From Bacteroidaceae bacterium (GTDB lineage Bacteria > Bacteroidota > Bacteroidia > Bacteroidales > Bacteroidaceae), in assembly GCA_017547585.1 (NCBI GenBank), contig JAFYPH010000033.1, forward strand, positions 1 through 40,974: 40,974 nucleotides of DNA, read 5' to 3'. The notes beneath the pieces were generated by a model. The model had not been told where the DNA came from. It did no database searches and saw nothing but the letters and a program-made list of their open reading frames with translations. The translations under genes were made by a program, and so were the position numbers. Shown piece after piece: positions 8,618 to 16,128 of the stretch (the first letter of the stretch is position 1; every line of letters begins with the position of its first letter).

Positions 8618-8644
8618 AGTAATTTCAATTTTAAAAATTCAACA

Positions 8645-8663
8645 GCGCGCCCGAAAGGCGCGC
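8645..8663 (-). terminator. GC-rich hairpin between the DUF4924 gene and prfC
   Basis: A perfect 7-bp stem GCGCGCC/GGCGCGC with a CGAAA loop lies 19 nt behind the DUF4924 stop. The T run on the minus strand starts about 6 nt after the stem, so it may be a weak terminator or attenuator rather than a full stop. Confidence 0.5.
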
Positions 8664-8682
8664 ATCCGACCATTCTCACTTG

Positions 8683-9240
8683 TTAAACTTCGTCGTCCTC
8701 GAGTTTCAGGCGTCCCGCCTCGTCCTCGCCATAGTACAGCGACAGCATGGAGATAAATTTGCTTATTTCGGCAGTCGCCTTCAGCGTCTCCTCGCTTATT
8801 TCGCGTTTCTGCAACTTCATCATCCACACCATATACAGGGCGTCGAAGCAGTTCTCGAGCTCGGGCTTTTCCTGTCCGTTGCTCTTTGTGCGGAACTCCA
8901 CTATAAACGGCAGCGCCTTGTAATATGCAGCCGAATAGAAGGGCACCTTGGGCGACTCCAAGAGACGCAGATGAAGGTCGGTGAGCATTATTATTGTATT
9001 CTTGTTTATCTGCAGATGGCCCGACTGTGCGACACCCTCGGTGCGCATCATTTCCACGAGATTGCCGTACCACTCTGTAAGCTGTGCCCTATCGTCGTCG
9101 CTGAGCCCATAAGCAGAAATAACATTATTCTTAATACTGTCGAGAGAGAGATTATTGGCTCTTATCAAGTCCTCGACCTGCCACATATACAGCAGATACT
9201 CTGCTATATTTTTCTTTCTTAATTCTTTGGAAACAAACAA
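8683..9240 (-). CDS. DUF4924 family protein
   Basis: A 185-residue, mostly alpha-helical, probably cytoplasmic protein. The N-terminal pattern (ELRKKNIAEYLLYMWQVEDLIRAN) matches the Bacteroidetes family DUF4924 as I know it; no function is established. The first ATG in frame comes only at residue 19, inside the conserved N-terminal motif, so the start must be the TTG at 9240, 12 nt behind the LysE-type gene and preceded by a weak AAGG. The close spacing implies co-transcription with the exporter gene. The C-terminus is acidic. Confidence 0.85.
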   Translation of the reverse strand: MFVSKELRKKNIAEYLLYMWQVEDLIRANNLSLDSIKNNVISAYGLSDDDRAQLTEWYGNLVEMMRTEGVAQSGHLQINKNTIIMLTDLHLRLLESPKVPFYSAAYYKALPFIVEFRTKSNGQEKPELENCFDALYMVWMMKLQKREISEETLKATAEISKFISMLSLYYGEDEAGRLKLEDDEV

Positions 9241-9252
9241 AGCCTTAGTATT

Positions 9253-9963
9253 TTAATGGAACGAATATATTCCTGTCAGAAGCAATATCACACTCACTAA
9301 CGAAGCTGTTATCACCACAGCACCGATGATGCGGTTGATTATCCATATTCCGCGAACATCGAAACGGTTGCGCAGTTTATTCACCGCATATGTAATGAAA
9401 AGCCACCACAGCACTGCACCGCCAAAGATTGAAAGATAGCCTATCACCTGCTCGTAGTAGGGAAGGTCGGGCAGCATGAAGGACAATGGGGTGAACATTG
9501 CGAGGAACAAGAATATTATCAAGGGATTGGTGAGTGTAAGACCAAAGCCTGTAAGTGCGTTGCGCACCAGATTACTGCGATTGTGACTCACCTTTATTGT
9601 ATTCTTTGCAGGATTGGTGCGATAGGTGTAGATTCCGAAGAAGAGCAGCATCACACTGCCGCACAACTGCAGCCAGAAGAGATTGCGCTCGTTGTGGATA
9701 AAGTCGTAGATGTACGACAATCCGTAACCGGTTATTACTGCGTAAATAATGTCGCTGACTGCAGCGCCGCAACCTGTCACAAGGCCATACATTCGCCCCT
9801 TGTTGAGTGTTCGCTGCACACACAACACACCTACCGGCCCCATGGGAGCCGATGCCACAATTCCTATGATGATACCTTTTACAACAATTTCGAGTATCGA
9901 CATCTGCGCTACAAGCTGCTGCAAAAAGTCATTCTGCTGTATAAATTCGTTAATTTCATTCAT
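9253..9963 (-). CDS. LysE family amino acid exporter-like transporter
   Basis: A 236-residue inner-membrane protein with about six hydrophobic segments. The family hallmark near the first helix is clear: GIIIGIVASAPMGPVGVLCVQ, then a short loop and GLVTGCGAAVSDIIYA. LysE/RhtB proteins export amino acids or related metabolites; the substrate cannot be read from sequence. The ATG is only 5 nt behind a TATCTTTG -7 box, so the transcript would be leaderless or nearly so. Upstream lies the large tandem repeat array, which supplies four more copies of the -7 box. Confidence 0.9.
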   Translation of the reverse strand: MNEINEFIQQNDFLQQLVAQMSILEIVVKGIIIGIVASAPMGPVGVLCVQRTLNKGRMYGLVTGCGAAVSDIIYAVITGYGLSYIYDFIHNERNLFWLQLCGSVMLLFFGIYTYRTNPAKNTIKVSHNRSNLVRNALTGFGLTLTNPLIIFLFLAMFTPLSFMLPDLPYYEQVIGYLSIFGGAVLWWLFITYAVNKLRNRFDVRGIWIINRIIGAVVITASLVSVILLLTGIYSFH

Positions 9964-9975
9964 CTTTGCAAAGAT
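9962..9975. promoter_or_regulatory. 14-bp perfect palindrome spanning the -7 box and start codon of the LysE-type gene
   Basis: ATCTTTGCAAAGAT is its own reverse complement. One half is most of the -7 box (minus strand, 9969-9976) and the other runs into the ATG at 9963-9961. It could be an operator, or only the coincidence of a box followed by CAAAG. Confidence 0.5.
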
Positions 9976-9976
9976 A
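9969..9976 (-). promoter_or_regulatory. Promoter -7 box (TATCTTTG) of the LysE-type gene
   Basis: This is the exact consensus, with only CAAAG between box and ATG. It is the gene-proximal member of the five identical boxes in the array. Confidence 0.65.
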
Positions 9977-10370
9977 CGACAAACGAGCGAGAAATATGAA
10001 GCTTGCTTCGATATTTTTCGCAGCGAGTGAAATATATTTTCGAGCTTTTGCTCAAAGATACGATAAACGAGCGAAATAAAATCAAGCTCGCTTGATTATT
10101 TTACAGCGAGTGCAACATATTTTCGTCGTTTACGACAAAGATACAATAAACGAGCGAGAAATATGAAGCTTGCTTCGATATTTTTCACAGTGAGTGAAAT
10201 ATATTTTCGAGCTTTTGCTCAAAGATACGACAAACGAGCGAAATAAAATCAAGCTCGCTTGATTATTTTACAGCGAGTGCATCATATTTTCGTCATTTAC
10301 GACAAAGATACAATAAACGAGCGAGAAATATGAAGCTTACTTCGATATTTTTCGCAGCGAGTGAAATATT
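9969..10370. repeat. Tandem array of five palindromic units (A-B-A-B-A), each with a promoter -7 box
   Basis: Units begin at 9969 (A), 10053 (B), 10136 (A), 10220 (B) and 10303 (A, partial). A is 84 bp and B is 83 bp, so the true period is a 167-bp dimer that is almost identical between copies. Every unit opens with CAAAGATAC (GTATCTTTG on the minus strand), then AAACGAGCGA, a palindrome, CAGCGAGTG and an AT-rich spacer. Palindrome cores differ by type: GAAGC-tt-GCTTC in A and ATCAAGC-tc-GCTTGAT in B. All five -7 boxes point at the LysE-type gene. No reading frame of note is present. Confidence 0.95.
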
Positions 10371-10395
10371 TTTTATCACTCACAATAAAGACAGC

Positions 10396-10437
10396 AAAAA
10401 AACGGGCCCTGCAAGAAAAGCTGCAGGGCCCGTTTTT
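10396..10437. terminator. Bidirectional terminator behind the glutamine synthetase gene
   Basis: A 13-bp GC-rich perfect stem (10401-10413 with 10422-10434) has an A run on one side and a T run on the other. It lies 22 nt behind the glutamine synthetase stop and separates that gene from the repeat array and the LysE-type gene. Confidence 0.9.
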
Positions 10438-10459
10438 ACTATGAAACAATAAGTTATTA

Positions 10460-12643
10460 TCAGCTGATGAAGAGCAATTCGCGGTATTTGGGAAGCGGCC
10501 ACTGCTCGTTATCGATGACAAGTTCGAGCTTGTCCACATGTTCTCTAATCTCCTCGAGCATGGGAGCAACAGTATCGTGGTAGGCAACAGCCTTTTCGCG
10601 CTCGATGGCGATGCGGTTGGCCACCTTGCGGCGCTCGACCATCGCACCCACCATTCTTTTAATTTCAGAAATATGCATCGCAATCTCTTTCACGGTAGCA
10701 ATATTTTCGGCCGAGTATTTATCACCCTCCTCCTTTCCAAGCACCGTCTCCATCTTTATGATGTTGTCCAGGAGCGAGCTCTGATACTTCATCGCCGTGG
10801 GCACAATGTGGTTGAGTGCAAGGTCGCCAAGCACGCGCGCCTCAATCTGCACCTTCTTCGTGTACATATCCCATTTAATCTCGTTGCGGGCTTTGAGCTC
10901 AGTCTCACCCATCACCTCCATGCGCGCAAACATGTCTATGCTTGCGGGCTCAAGATAGCGGTCGAACACCACAGGCGCACTCGACTCGCAGTCGAGGCCG
11001 CGTGCGGCAGCCTCGGCCTTCCACTCGTCAGAGTATCCGTTACCGTCGAAGCGGATGGGCTTGCTGTATTTTATATATTTGCGCAACACACTCACAAGAG
11101 CATCCTCTTTTGTAGCACCACCCTCGATGAGCGCATCAACCTCGCTCTTGAAAAGCACAAGCTGCTCGGCCATTGCTGTGTTCAGGGCAATCATCGCCGA
11201 TGCACAATTGGCCTCGGAGCCTACGGCGCGGAACTCGAATCGGTTACCTGTGAAGGCAAAGGGCGAAGTGCGGTTGCGGTCGGTATTGTCTATAAGAAGC
11301 TCGGGAATCTGAGGAATATTCAGACGAAGCTCGCGCTTGCTGAGAATTTTCACAACATCGTCGGTTGTCTCCATATGGTCGAGTACCGAAGAGAGCTGCG
11401 AGCCGAGGAAGCTCGAGATTATCGCAGGAGGCGCCTCGTTCGCACCCAGACGATGGGCATTTGTCGCCGACATTATACTCGCCTTCAGGAGTCCATTGTG
11501 ACGATAGATGGCGGCGAGGGTGTTCACCACAAAAGTGATGAAGCGGAGATTTTCTTTGTCGCTCTTTCCGGGAGCCATCAGCAGAGTGCCATTGTCGGTA
11601 CCCAGCGACCAGTTATTGTGCTTACCCGAGCCGTTCACGCCTTTGAAAGGCTTCTCGTGCAGCAGCACTATAAAGCCGTGCTTGCGGGCAACAACCTTCA
11701 TCAGCGACATTATTATCATATTGTGATCCACGGCTAGGTTACACTCTTCGTAGATGGGCGCAAGCTCAAACTGGTTGGGAGCAACCTCATTGTGGCAGGT
11801 TTTTGCGGGAATTCCCAGCTTCAGAGCCTCGACCTCGAGGTCGGTCATGAAGGCCGCCACGCGCTCGGGAATCGAGCCAAAATAGTGGTCGTCAAGCTGC
11901 TGATTCTTGGCACTGTCGTGTCCCATAAGTGTGCGACCAGTCATTTGAAGGTCGGGGCGCGCAAGGGCCATATCCTCGTCTACAAGAAAATACTCCTGCT
12001 CCCAGCCAAGATAGGTAATCACCTTTTTCACGCTCTTGTCAAAGTAGTGGCAGACATCGGTCGCAGCCTTGTCCACCGCGCGAATAGCCTTAAGCAGAGG
12101 AGCCTTATAGTCGAGAGCCTCGCCTGTATAAGAGATAAAAATTGTGGGCACGCAGAGTGTGTCGCCAATGAGAAAAGCAGGAGAGGTGGGGTCCCACGCA
12201 CTGTATCCGCGAGCCTCGAAGGTGCTGCGGATTCCGCCGTTGGGGAAAGAGGATGCGTCGGGCTCTTGCTGAACAAGCAGCTTACCCGAGAATTTCTCTA
12301 TCACTCCACCTTTACCATCGTGCTCAACAAAAGCATCGTGCTTTTCGGCAGTAGTCTCGGTGAGCGGGTGGAACCAGTGAGTATAGTGGGTAGCACCCCT
12401 CTCTATTGCCCAGCGCTTCATTCCCTCGGCAACGCCGTCGGCAATGGAAACATCGAGCGTCGCTCCATTGTCGATAACATCGATGAGCTTCGCATATATA
12501 TCACTCGAAAGATATTTGAACATCTTTTCGCGATTGAACACGTTCATTGCAAAATAGTCGGACGGACGACCCTCGGGCACTGTAGGCTTTACAGGTTTCT
12601 TGTTAAACGCATCGCGTACAACGTCGAATCTTAATTTTGACAT
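10460..12643 (-). CDS. glnN: Glutamine synthetase type III
   Basis: A 727-residue enzyme that makes glutamine from glutamate, ammonia and ATP in the cytoplasm. The length fits type III, not type I (about 450-470) or type II (about 350). Recognisable blocks are the N-terminal THWFHPLTE segment, EQEYFLVDE, the metal/substrate region CHNEVAPNQFELAPIYEE, and the nucleotide-site stretch FKGVNGSGKHNNWS. The C-terminal 150 residues form the helical type III-specific part. It stands alone between a terminator and its own promoter. The TATCTTTG -7 box at 12737-12744 gives a leader of roughly 90 nt, long enough for post-transcriptional control, though no riboswitch is recognised. Confidence 0.96.
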   Translation of the reverse strand: MSKLRFDVVRDAFNKKPVKPTVPEGRPSDYFAMNVFNREKMFKYLSSDIYAKLIDVIDNGATLDVSIADGVAEGMKRWAIERGATHYTHWFHPLTETTAEKHDAFVEHDGKGGVIEKFSGKLLVQQEPDASSFPNGGIRSTFEARGYSAWDPTSPAFLIGDTLCVPTIFISYTGEALDYKAPLLKAIRAVDKAATDVCHYFDKSVKKVITYLGWEQEYFLVDEDMALARPDLQMTGRTLMGHDSAKNQQLDDHYFGSIPERVAAFMTDLEVEALKLGIPAKTCHNEVAPNQFELAPIYEECNLAVDHNMIIMSLMKVVARKHGFIVLLHEKPFKGVNGSGKHNNWSLGTDNGTLLMAPGKSDKENLRFITFVVNTLAAIYRHNGLLKASIMSATNAHRLGANEAPPAIISSFLGSQLSSVLDHMETTDDVVKILSKRELRLNIPQIPELLIDNTDRNRTSPFAFTGNRFEFRAVGSEANCASAMIALNTAMAEQLVLFKSEVDALIEGGATKEDALVSVLRKYIKYSKPIRFDGNGYSDEWKAEAAARGLDCESSAPVVFDRYLEPASIDMFARMEVMGETELKARNEIKWDMYTKKVQIEARVLGDLALNHIVPTAMKYQSSLLDNIIKMETVLGKEEGDKYSAENIATVKEIAMHISEIKRMVGAMVERRKVANRIAIEREKAVAYHDTVAPMLEEIREHVDKLELVIDNEQWPLPKYRELLFIS

Positions 12644-12736
12644 AGTAATATTTTAATTTCAAAATACATTTATGGCCACAATAACATTTTTGACAATATT
12701 TTTTATCGCAACCACATTTACACTAGCTGTTGTCTG

Positions 12737-12744
12737 CAAAGATA
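12737..12744 (-). promoter_or_regulatory. Promoter -7 box (TATCTTTG) of the glutamine synthetase gene
   Basis: An exact TAnnTTTG match on the minus strand, 93 bp upstream of the ATG at 12643. Confidence 0.65.
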
Positions 12745-13114
12745 CTAACAGCAAGAGACAGATGAAAGAAATTTTCAAAAATTCCACTCACTTTTAAGAA
12801 AAAAATCGAAAAAGAGGGGCGCATTCTTAAATTTGCGGGCACTTTTATCGGCAAAATCACGAAAAAACGTGGAATTTTCCAAAAATGCGGGCAAAGGCCA
12901 CAAAATAGCAAAAGAAATTACGGCCACATTAAACATCCACACAATCCAACATTTTTGTAAACTATTTTCAATCGAAAACTAAAAACCCGGCCCCATAAAA
13001 ATCGCCAACAATATGTAAGGTTGCATAAAAGTGAGAGAAAAAAGTGGCCGCCATACGCACGATATTTGTTTAAATATCAAAAAAAGAGCGTATACGAGGC
13101 AAATTATAAGCAAC

Positions 13115-13133
13115 ATTATTTATTTTAAATAAT
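13115..13133. promoter_or_regulatory. AT-rich palindrome overlapping the -33 region of the M3 peptidase promoter
   Basis: The 8-bp arms ATTATTTA/TAAATAAT around TTT end 9 bp before the -7 box. The position is suitable for a repressor or activator site, but such palindromes also arise by chance in AT-rich DNA. Confidence 0.35.
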
Positions 13134-13142
13134 ATGATTCAT

Positions 13143-13150
13143 TATCTTTG
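13143..13150 (+). promoter_or_regulatory. Promoter -7 box (TATCTTTG) of the M3 peptidase gene
   Basis: An exact consensus match. Transcription would start near 13157, which argues against the upstream in-frame TTG (13148) and ATG (13154) as start codons. Confidence 0.7.
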
Positions 13151-13177
13151 CAGATGCGCCATTATAAAATGAGAAAT

Positions 13178-15259
13178 ATGGACAACAATATAAAAACAAC
13201 CGACGCAACGAAAAACCCGTTGCTGCAACCATACACCACCCCCTTCGAGGCAATCCCTTTCGACAAGATAGAGGTTGCCCACATTCTGCCTGCAATAAAG
13301 GCGGGAATCGAAGAGGAACAGAGGGAGATTGCCGCAATAACCAATAACGGCGAAGCCCCCACATTCGAAAACACCATCGTCCCCTTTGAGAAGAGCGGGG
13401 CGACAACCTCCAAAGTAACGAGCGTGCTCAACACTTTCATGAACGTGCGCAACGACGAGGAGATACAGGAGCTCTCCGAAGAGGCCTATTCACTGCTCAC
13501 CGAACACAGCAACAACATCTATCTTGACGAAAAACTCTTCGCGAGAATAAAGGCCGTGCACGACAATGCCGACCCCACGCTCAACGGCGAGCAGCAACGT
13601 CTGCTGCAGACAATATACGATAGTTTCGTCAGAGCGGGTGCCAATCTCGACGAGACACAGAAAGAAAAATACCGCGAGCTCACACAAAAGCTCAACAAGC
13701 TGGAGCTTAAATTCCAGGAAAATACCCTGAAAGAGACCGACAGCTTCAGCCTTCACATCACCGACGAGAAAAAGCTTGACGGACTGCCCGCAACCCTCAT
13801 AGAGTCGGCGGCAGTGGCAGCAAAAGAGGCCGGAAAAGAGGGATGGATTTTCACTCTGCACCGCCCTAGCTACGTACCTTTCATGTGCTTCAGCACACAG
13901 CGCGACCTGCGTCAGAAGCTGTACATGGCCTATAGCTCATTGGGAGCAAAAGGCGACGAATACGACAACAGGGCACTCGTCGTGCAGATAGTAAACGCAC
14001 GCCTGGAGCTTGCCAACCTTTTGGGCTACAACACCTACTCGGACTATATAACCTCGCAGCGTATGGCCCAGAGCACCGACAATGTATTCTCGTTGTTGGG
14101 CCGCCTCACATGGTCGTACCTGCCAACCGCCCGCCGCGAGACTGACGAAATAAGAGAGCTTGCACGCGAAATTGAGGGCAACAATTTTGAAATGATGCCT
14201 TGGGATTTTCTCTACTACTCCGAGAAACTGAAGCAGAAGAAACATTCGCTCGACGATGAAATGCTGCGTCCCTACCTTTCGCTCGAACAGGTGCTGCACG
14301 GCATTGCCAACCTTGCGACACGTCTCTACGGAATCACCTTCCGCAAGAACGACGAGATTCCCGTATATCACCCGGACGTGAGAGTGTTCGAAGTTTACGA
14401 TTTCGACGGAAAATTTCTCGCCCTGCTCTACTGCGACTTTTTCCCACGCAAGGGAAAGCGTTCGGGAGCGTGGATGGACTCCATAAAAGGACAATACAAG
14501 GACAAGGATGGCACCGACCACCGTCCACACGTCACACTGACGACCAACGCCACAAAGCCCACACCAGGAAAGCCGGCGATGCTGACGATAGACGAAGTGA
14601 ACACCCTGCTGCACGAATTCGGCCACTGCCTGCACGGAATATTCTCGGACGTAACATACGAAAGCCTGTGCAGTCCCGACGTTCTTTGGGATTTTGTGGA
14701 GCTTCCCTCGCAGATAATGGAGAATTTCACCACACTGAAAGAGTTCCTCAACACCTTTGCCTTCCACTACGAGACAGGCGAGACAATCCCCGACGAACTG
14801 CTGCAACGAGTGAACGACGCACGCAACTTCAAGGCAGGATACAACTGCATACGTCAGGTGGGGCTGGGCCTCATCGACCAAGCATGGCACAATATTTCAA
14901 AGCCCTTCGACGGCGAAGTACTCATTTACGAGCAGAAGGCCATCGAAGCACTGAAACTGCTGCCCGAGGTTGCAGGAACAGGAATCACCCCGCAGTTCAG
15001 CCACATAATGACAGGCGGATACTCGGCCGGATATTACAGCTATAAATGGGCCGAAATGCTCGACGCCGATGCCTTTGCGCTCTTCAAAGAGAATGGCACA
15101 TTCTCGACAAAGATTGCGCAATCGTTCCGCGACAATATTCTTGCACGCGGCAACAGCGAACACCCGCAAGTACTTTACAAGAGATTCCGCGGAAGCGAGC
15201 CGCGTCTCGACGCAATGTTGCAGCGCGACGGAATAGACACTATATGCCCCCACTTATGA
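13178..15259 (+). CDS. M3 family zinc metallopeptidase (oligopeptidase A / peptidyl-dipeptidase Dcp type)
   Basis: A 693-residue thimet-oligopeptidase-family enzyme that cleaves short peptides, probably in the cytoplasm because no signal peptide is seen. The helical N-terminal half leads to the zinc site HEFGH (first His at about residue 479), with the third ligand expected in the downstream ENF segment. The C-terminal GGYSAGYYSYKWAEMLDADAF block is typical of the family. Start choice: ATG 13178 or ATG 13169 fit the promoter, while 13148 and 13154 are too close to the -7 box. The stop overlaps the start of the next gene as ATGA, so the four genes from here to 17742 probably form one operon. 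Confidence 0.93.
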   Translation: MDNNIKTTDATKNPLLQPYTTPFEAIPFDKIEVAHILPAIKAGIEEEQREIAAITNNGEAPTFENTIVPFEKSGATTSKVTSVLNTFMNVRNDEEIQELSEEAYSLLTEHSNNIYLDEKLFARIKAVHDNADPTLNGEQQRLLQTIYDSFVRAGANLDETQKEKYRELTQKLNKLELKFQENTLKETDSFSLHITDEKKLDGLPATLIESAAVAAKEAGKEGWIFTLHRPSYVPFMCFSTQRDLRQKLYMAYSSLGAKGDEYDNRALVVQIVNARLELANLLGYNTYSDYITSQRMAQSTDNVFSLLGRLTWSYLPTARRETDEIRELAREIEGNNFEMMPWDFLYYSEKLKQKKHSLDDEMLRPYLSLEQVLHGIANLATRLYGITFRKNDEIPVYHPDVRVFEVYDFDGKFLALLYCDFFPRKGKRSGAWMDSIKGQYKDKDGTDHRPHVTLTTNATKPTPGKPAMLTIDEVNTLLHEFGHCLHGIFSDVTYESLCSPDVLWDFVELPSQIMENFTTLKEFLNTFAFHYETGETIPDELLQRVNDARNFKAGYNCIRQVGLGLIDQAWHNISKPFDGEVLIYEQKAIEALKLLPEVAGTGITPQFSHIMTGGYSAGYYSYKWAEMLDADAFALFKENGTFSTKIAQSFRDNILARGNSEHPQVLYKRFRGSEPRLDAMLQRDGIDTICPHL

Positions 15260-15678
15260 TAAAGACAAAAATCATATTACCGCTGCTGCTCCTTTCGTCG
15301 CTGCTCGTCGCGTGCGACAAAGGCGACGACCTCAGGGAGATTTTCCTGTCCCCCACGTGGAAGCTATCGTTCTTCCAGGAGGGCAGTCAAAAAGTCTCCC
15401 CGGCGAACAATTCGTCGTACACACTGAAGTTCTACGACACTACATTTGCGTTCACCACCAAGAGCGGCACCACAATCACAGGGTATTGGCAGGCCGATAA
15501 CAAAGAGCGCACCTTCAGCTGTTCGCAGGTGAGAGTGAGCAACGGCTCCATCGATGGGGACGACACTGCCCGACGAGCCGAGAAAATATTTAAAAATGCA
15601 CGATACTACGAAGGAGACAGCAACTATCTAAAGATAATGATACAGAAAAACTCCTTCATGCAATTTCACAACAAATAG
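15256..15678 (+). CDS. Small lipoprotein of unknown function
   Basis: A 140-residue predicted lipoprotein. The N-terminus is MIKTKIILPLLLL and the lipobox LLVAC places the lipidated cysteine at residue 20. The mature part starts DKGDD and carries the pattern PTWKLSFFQEG, then GYWQADNKERTF, which suggests a small beta-barrel (META- or lipocalin-like) fold. I suspect a DUF4847-type family, but this is recall only. The ATG overlaps the M3 peptidase TGA (ATGA), and the dCMP deaminase starts 3 nt behind its stop. The lipoprotein probably sits in the periplasm or outer membrane; its partner is unknown. Confidence 0.85.
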   Translation: MIKTKIILPLLLLSSLLVACDKGDDLREIFLSPTWKLSFFQEGSQKVSPANNSSYTLKFYDTTFAFTTKSGTTITGYWQADNKERTFSCSQVRVSNGSIDGDDTARRAEKIFKNARYYEGDSNYLKIMIQKNSFMQFHNK

Positions 15679-15681
15679 ACT

Positions 15682-16113
15682 ATGGAGAATATTGAAAAGA
15701 AACAGGCCGAACTTGACCTCAGATACATACGCATGGCAAAAATATGGGCCGAAAACTCATACTGCAAACGCCGTCAGGTGGGTGCCATCATCGTAAAAGA
15801 CAAAATGATAATCTCGGACGGATACAATGGAACACCCTCGGGATTCGAGAATATATGCGAGGACGAGAGCGGACTCACAAAGCCCTATGTGCTGCACGCC
15901 GAGGCAAACGCAATTACAAAAATAGCCCGTTCGGGCAACAACAGCGACGGAGCGACACTGTACGTGACAGCCTCGCCCTGCATCGAGTGTGCCAAGCTCA
16001 TCATTCAAGCGGGCATCAAGCGTGTAGTCTACTCCGAGGAGTATCGCCTGAAGGACGGAATAGAATTGTTGCAGAGAGCAGGCATCGAGGTTGTTCTTTC
16101 GAAAGAGGATTAA
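15682..16113 (+). CDS. dCMP deaminase family protein
   Basis: A 143-residue zinc-dependent deaminase. Typical reaction: dCMP to dUMP, feeding thymidylate synthesis. The zinc and proton-shuttle motif HAEANA is in the middle of the chain and the second zinc motif PCIECAKLI follows about 25 residues later. The N-terminal AKIWAENSYCKRRQVGAIIV and NGTPSGFENICEDE segments are typical of deoxycytidylate deaminases rather than free cytidine deaminases. It sits between a lipoprotein and an S41 peptidase with gaps of 3 and 15 nt, an arrangement I recall from other Bacteroidales. Confidence 0.93.
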   Translation: MENIEKKQAELDLRYIRMAKIWAENSYCKRRQVGAIIVKDKMIISDGYNGTPSGFENICEDESGLTKPYVLHAEANAITKIARSGNNSDGATLYVTASPCIECAKLIIQAGIKRVVYSEEYRLKDGIELLQRAGIEVVLSKED

Positions 16114-16128
16114 AATAGCAATATACAG

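Larger units (their letters stand above)
12644..13177. other. Divergent intergenic region between the glutamine synthetase and M3 peptidase genes
   Basis: A 534-bp AT-rich gap. It holds the glutamine synthetase leader and -7 box (12737-12744), the M3 peptidase -7 box (13143-13150), and two palindromes: GATATTT-gttt-AAATATC at 13061-13078 and ATTATTTA-ttt-TAAATAAT at 13115-13133. The stretch 12760-13050 shows no credible gene, RNA or repeat. Confidence 0.7.

Noticed and set aside
9969-10370. Possible CRISPR array or replication-origin iterons in the large repeat array
   Set aside because: There are no unique spacers, and no initiator protein gene, AT-rich unwinding region or partition genes lie nearby. 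The conserved parts coincide with promoter boxes.
10538-11737. Long plus-strand open frame (399 codons) opposite the glutamine synthetase gene
   Set aside because: Antisense shadow. The glutamine synthetase motifs on the minus strand are complete and no promoter box precedes this frame.
13148-13177. Longer N-terminus for the M3 peptidase from TTG 13148 or ATG 13154
   Set aside because: Both codons overlap or immediately follow the -7 box, upstream of the expected transcript start near 13157.
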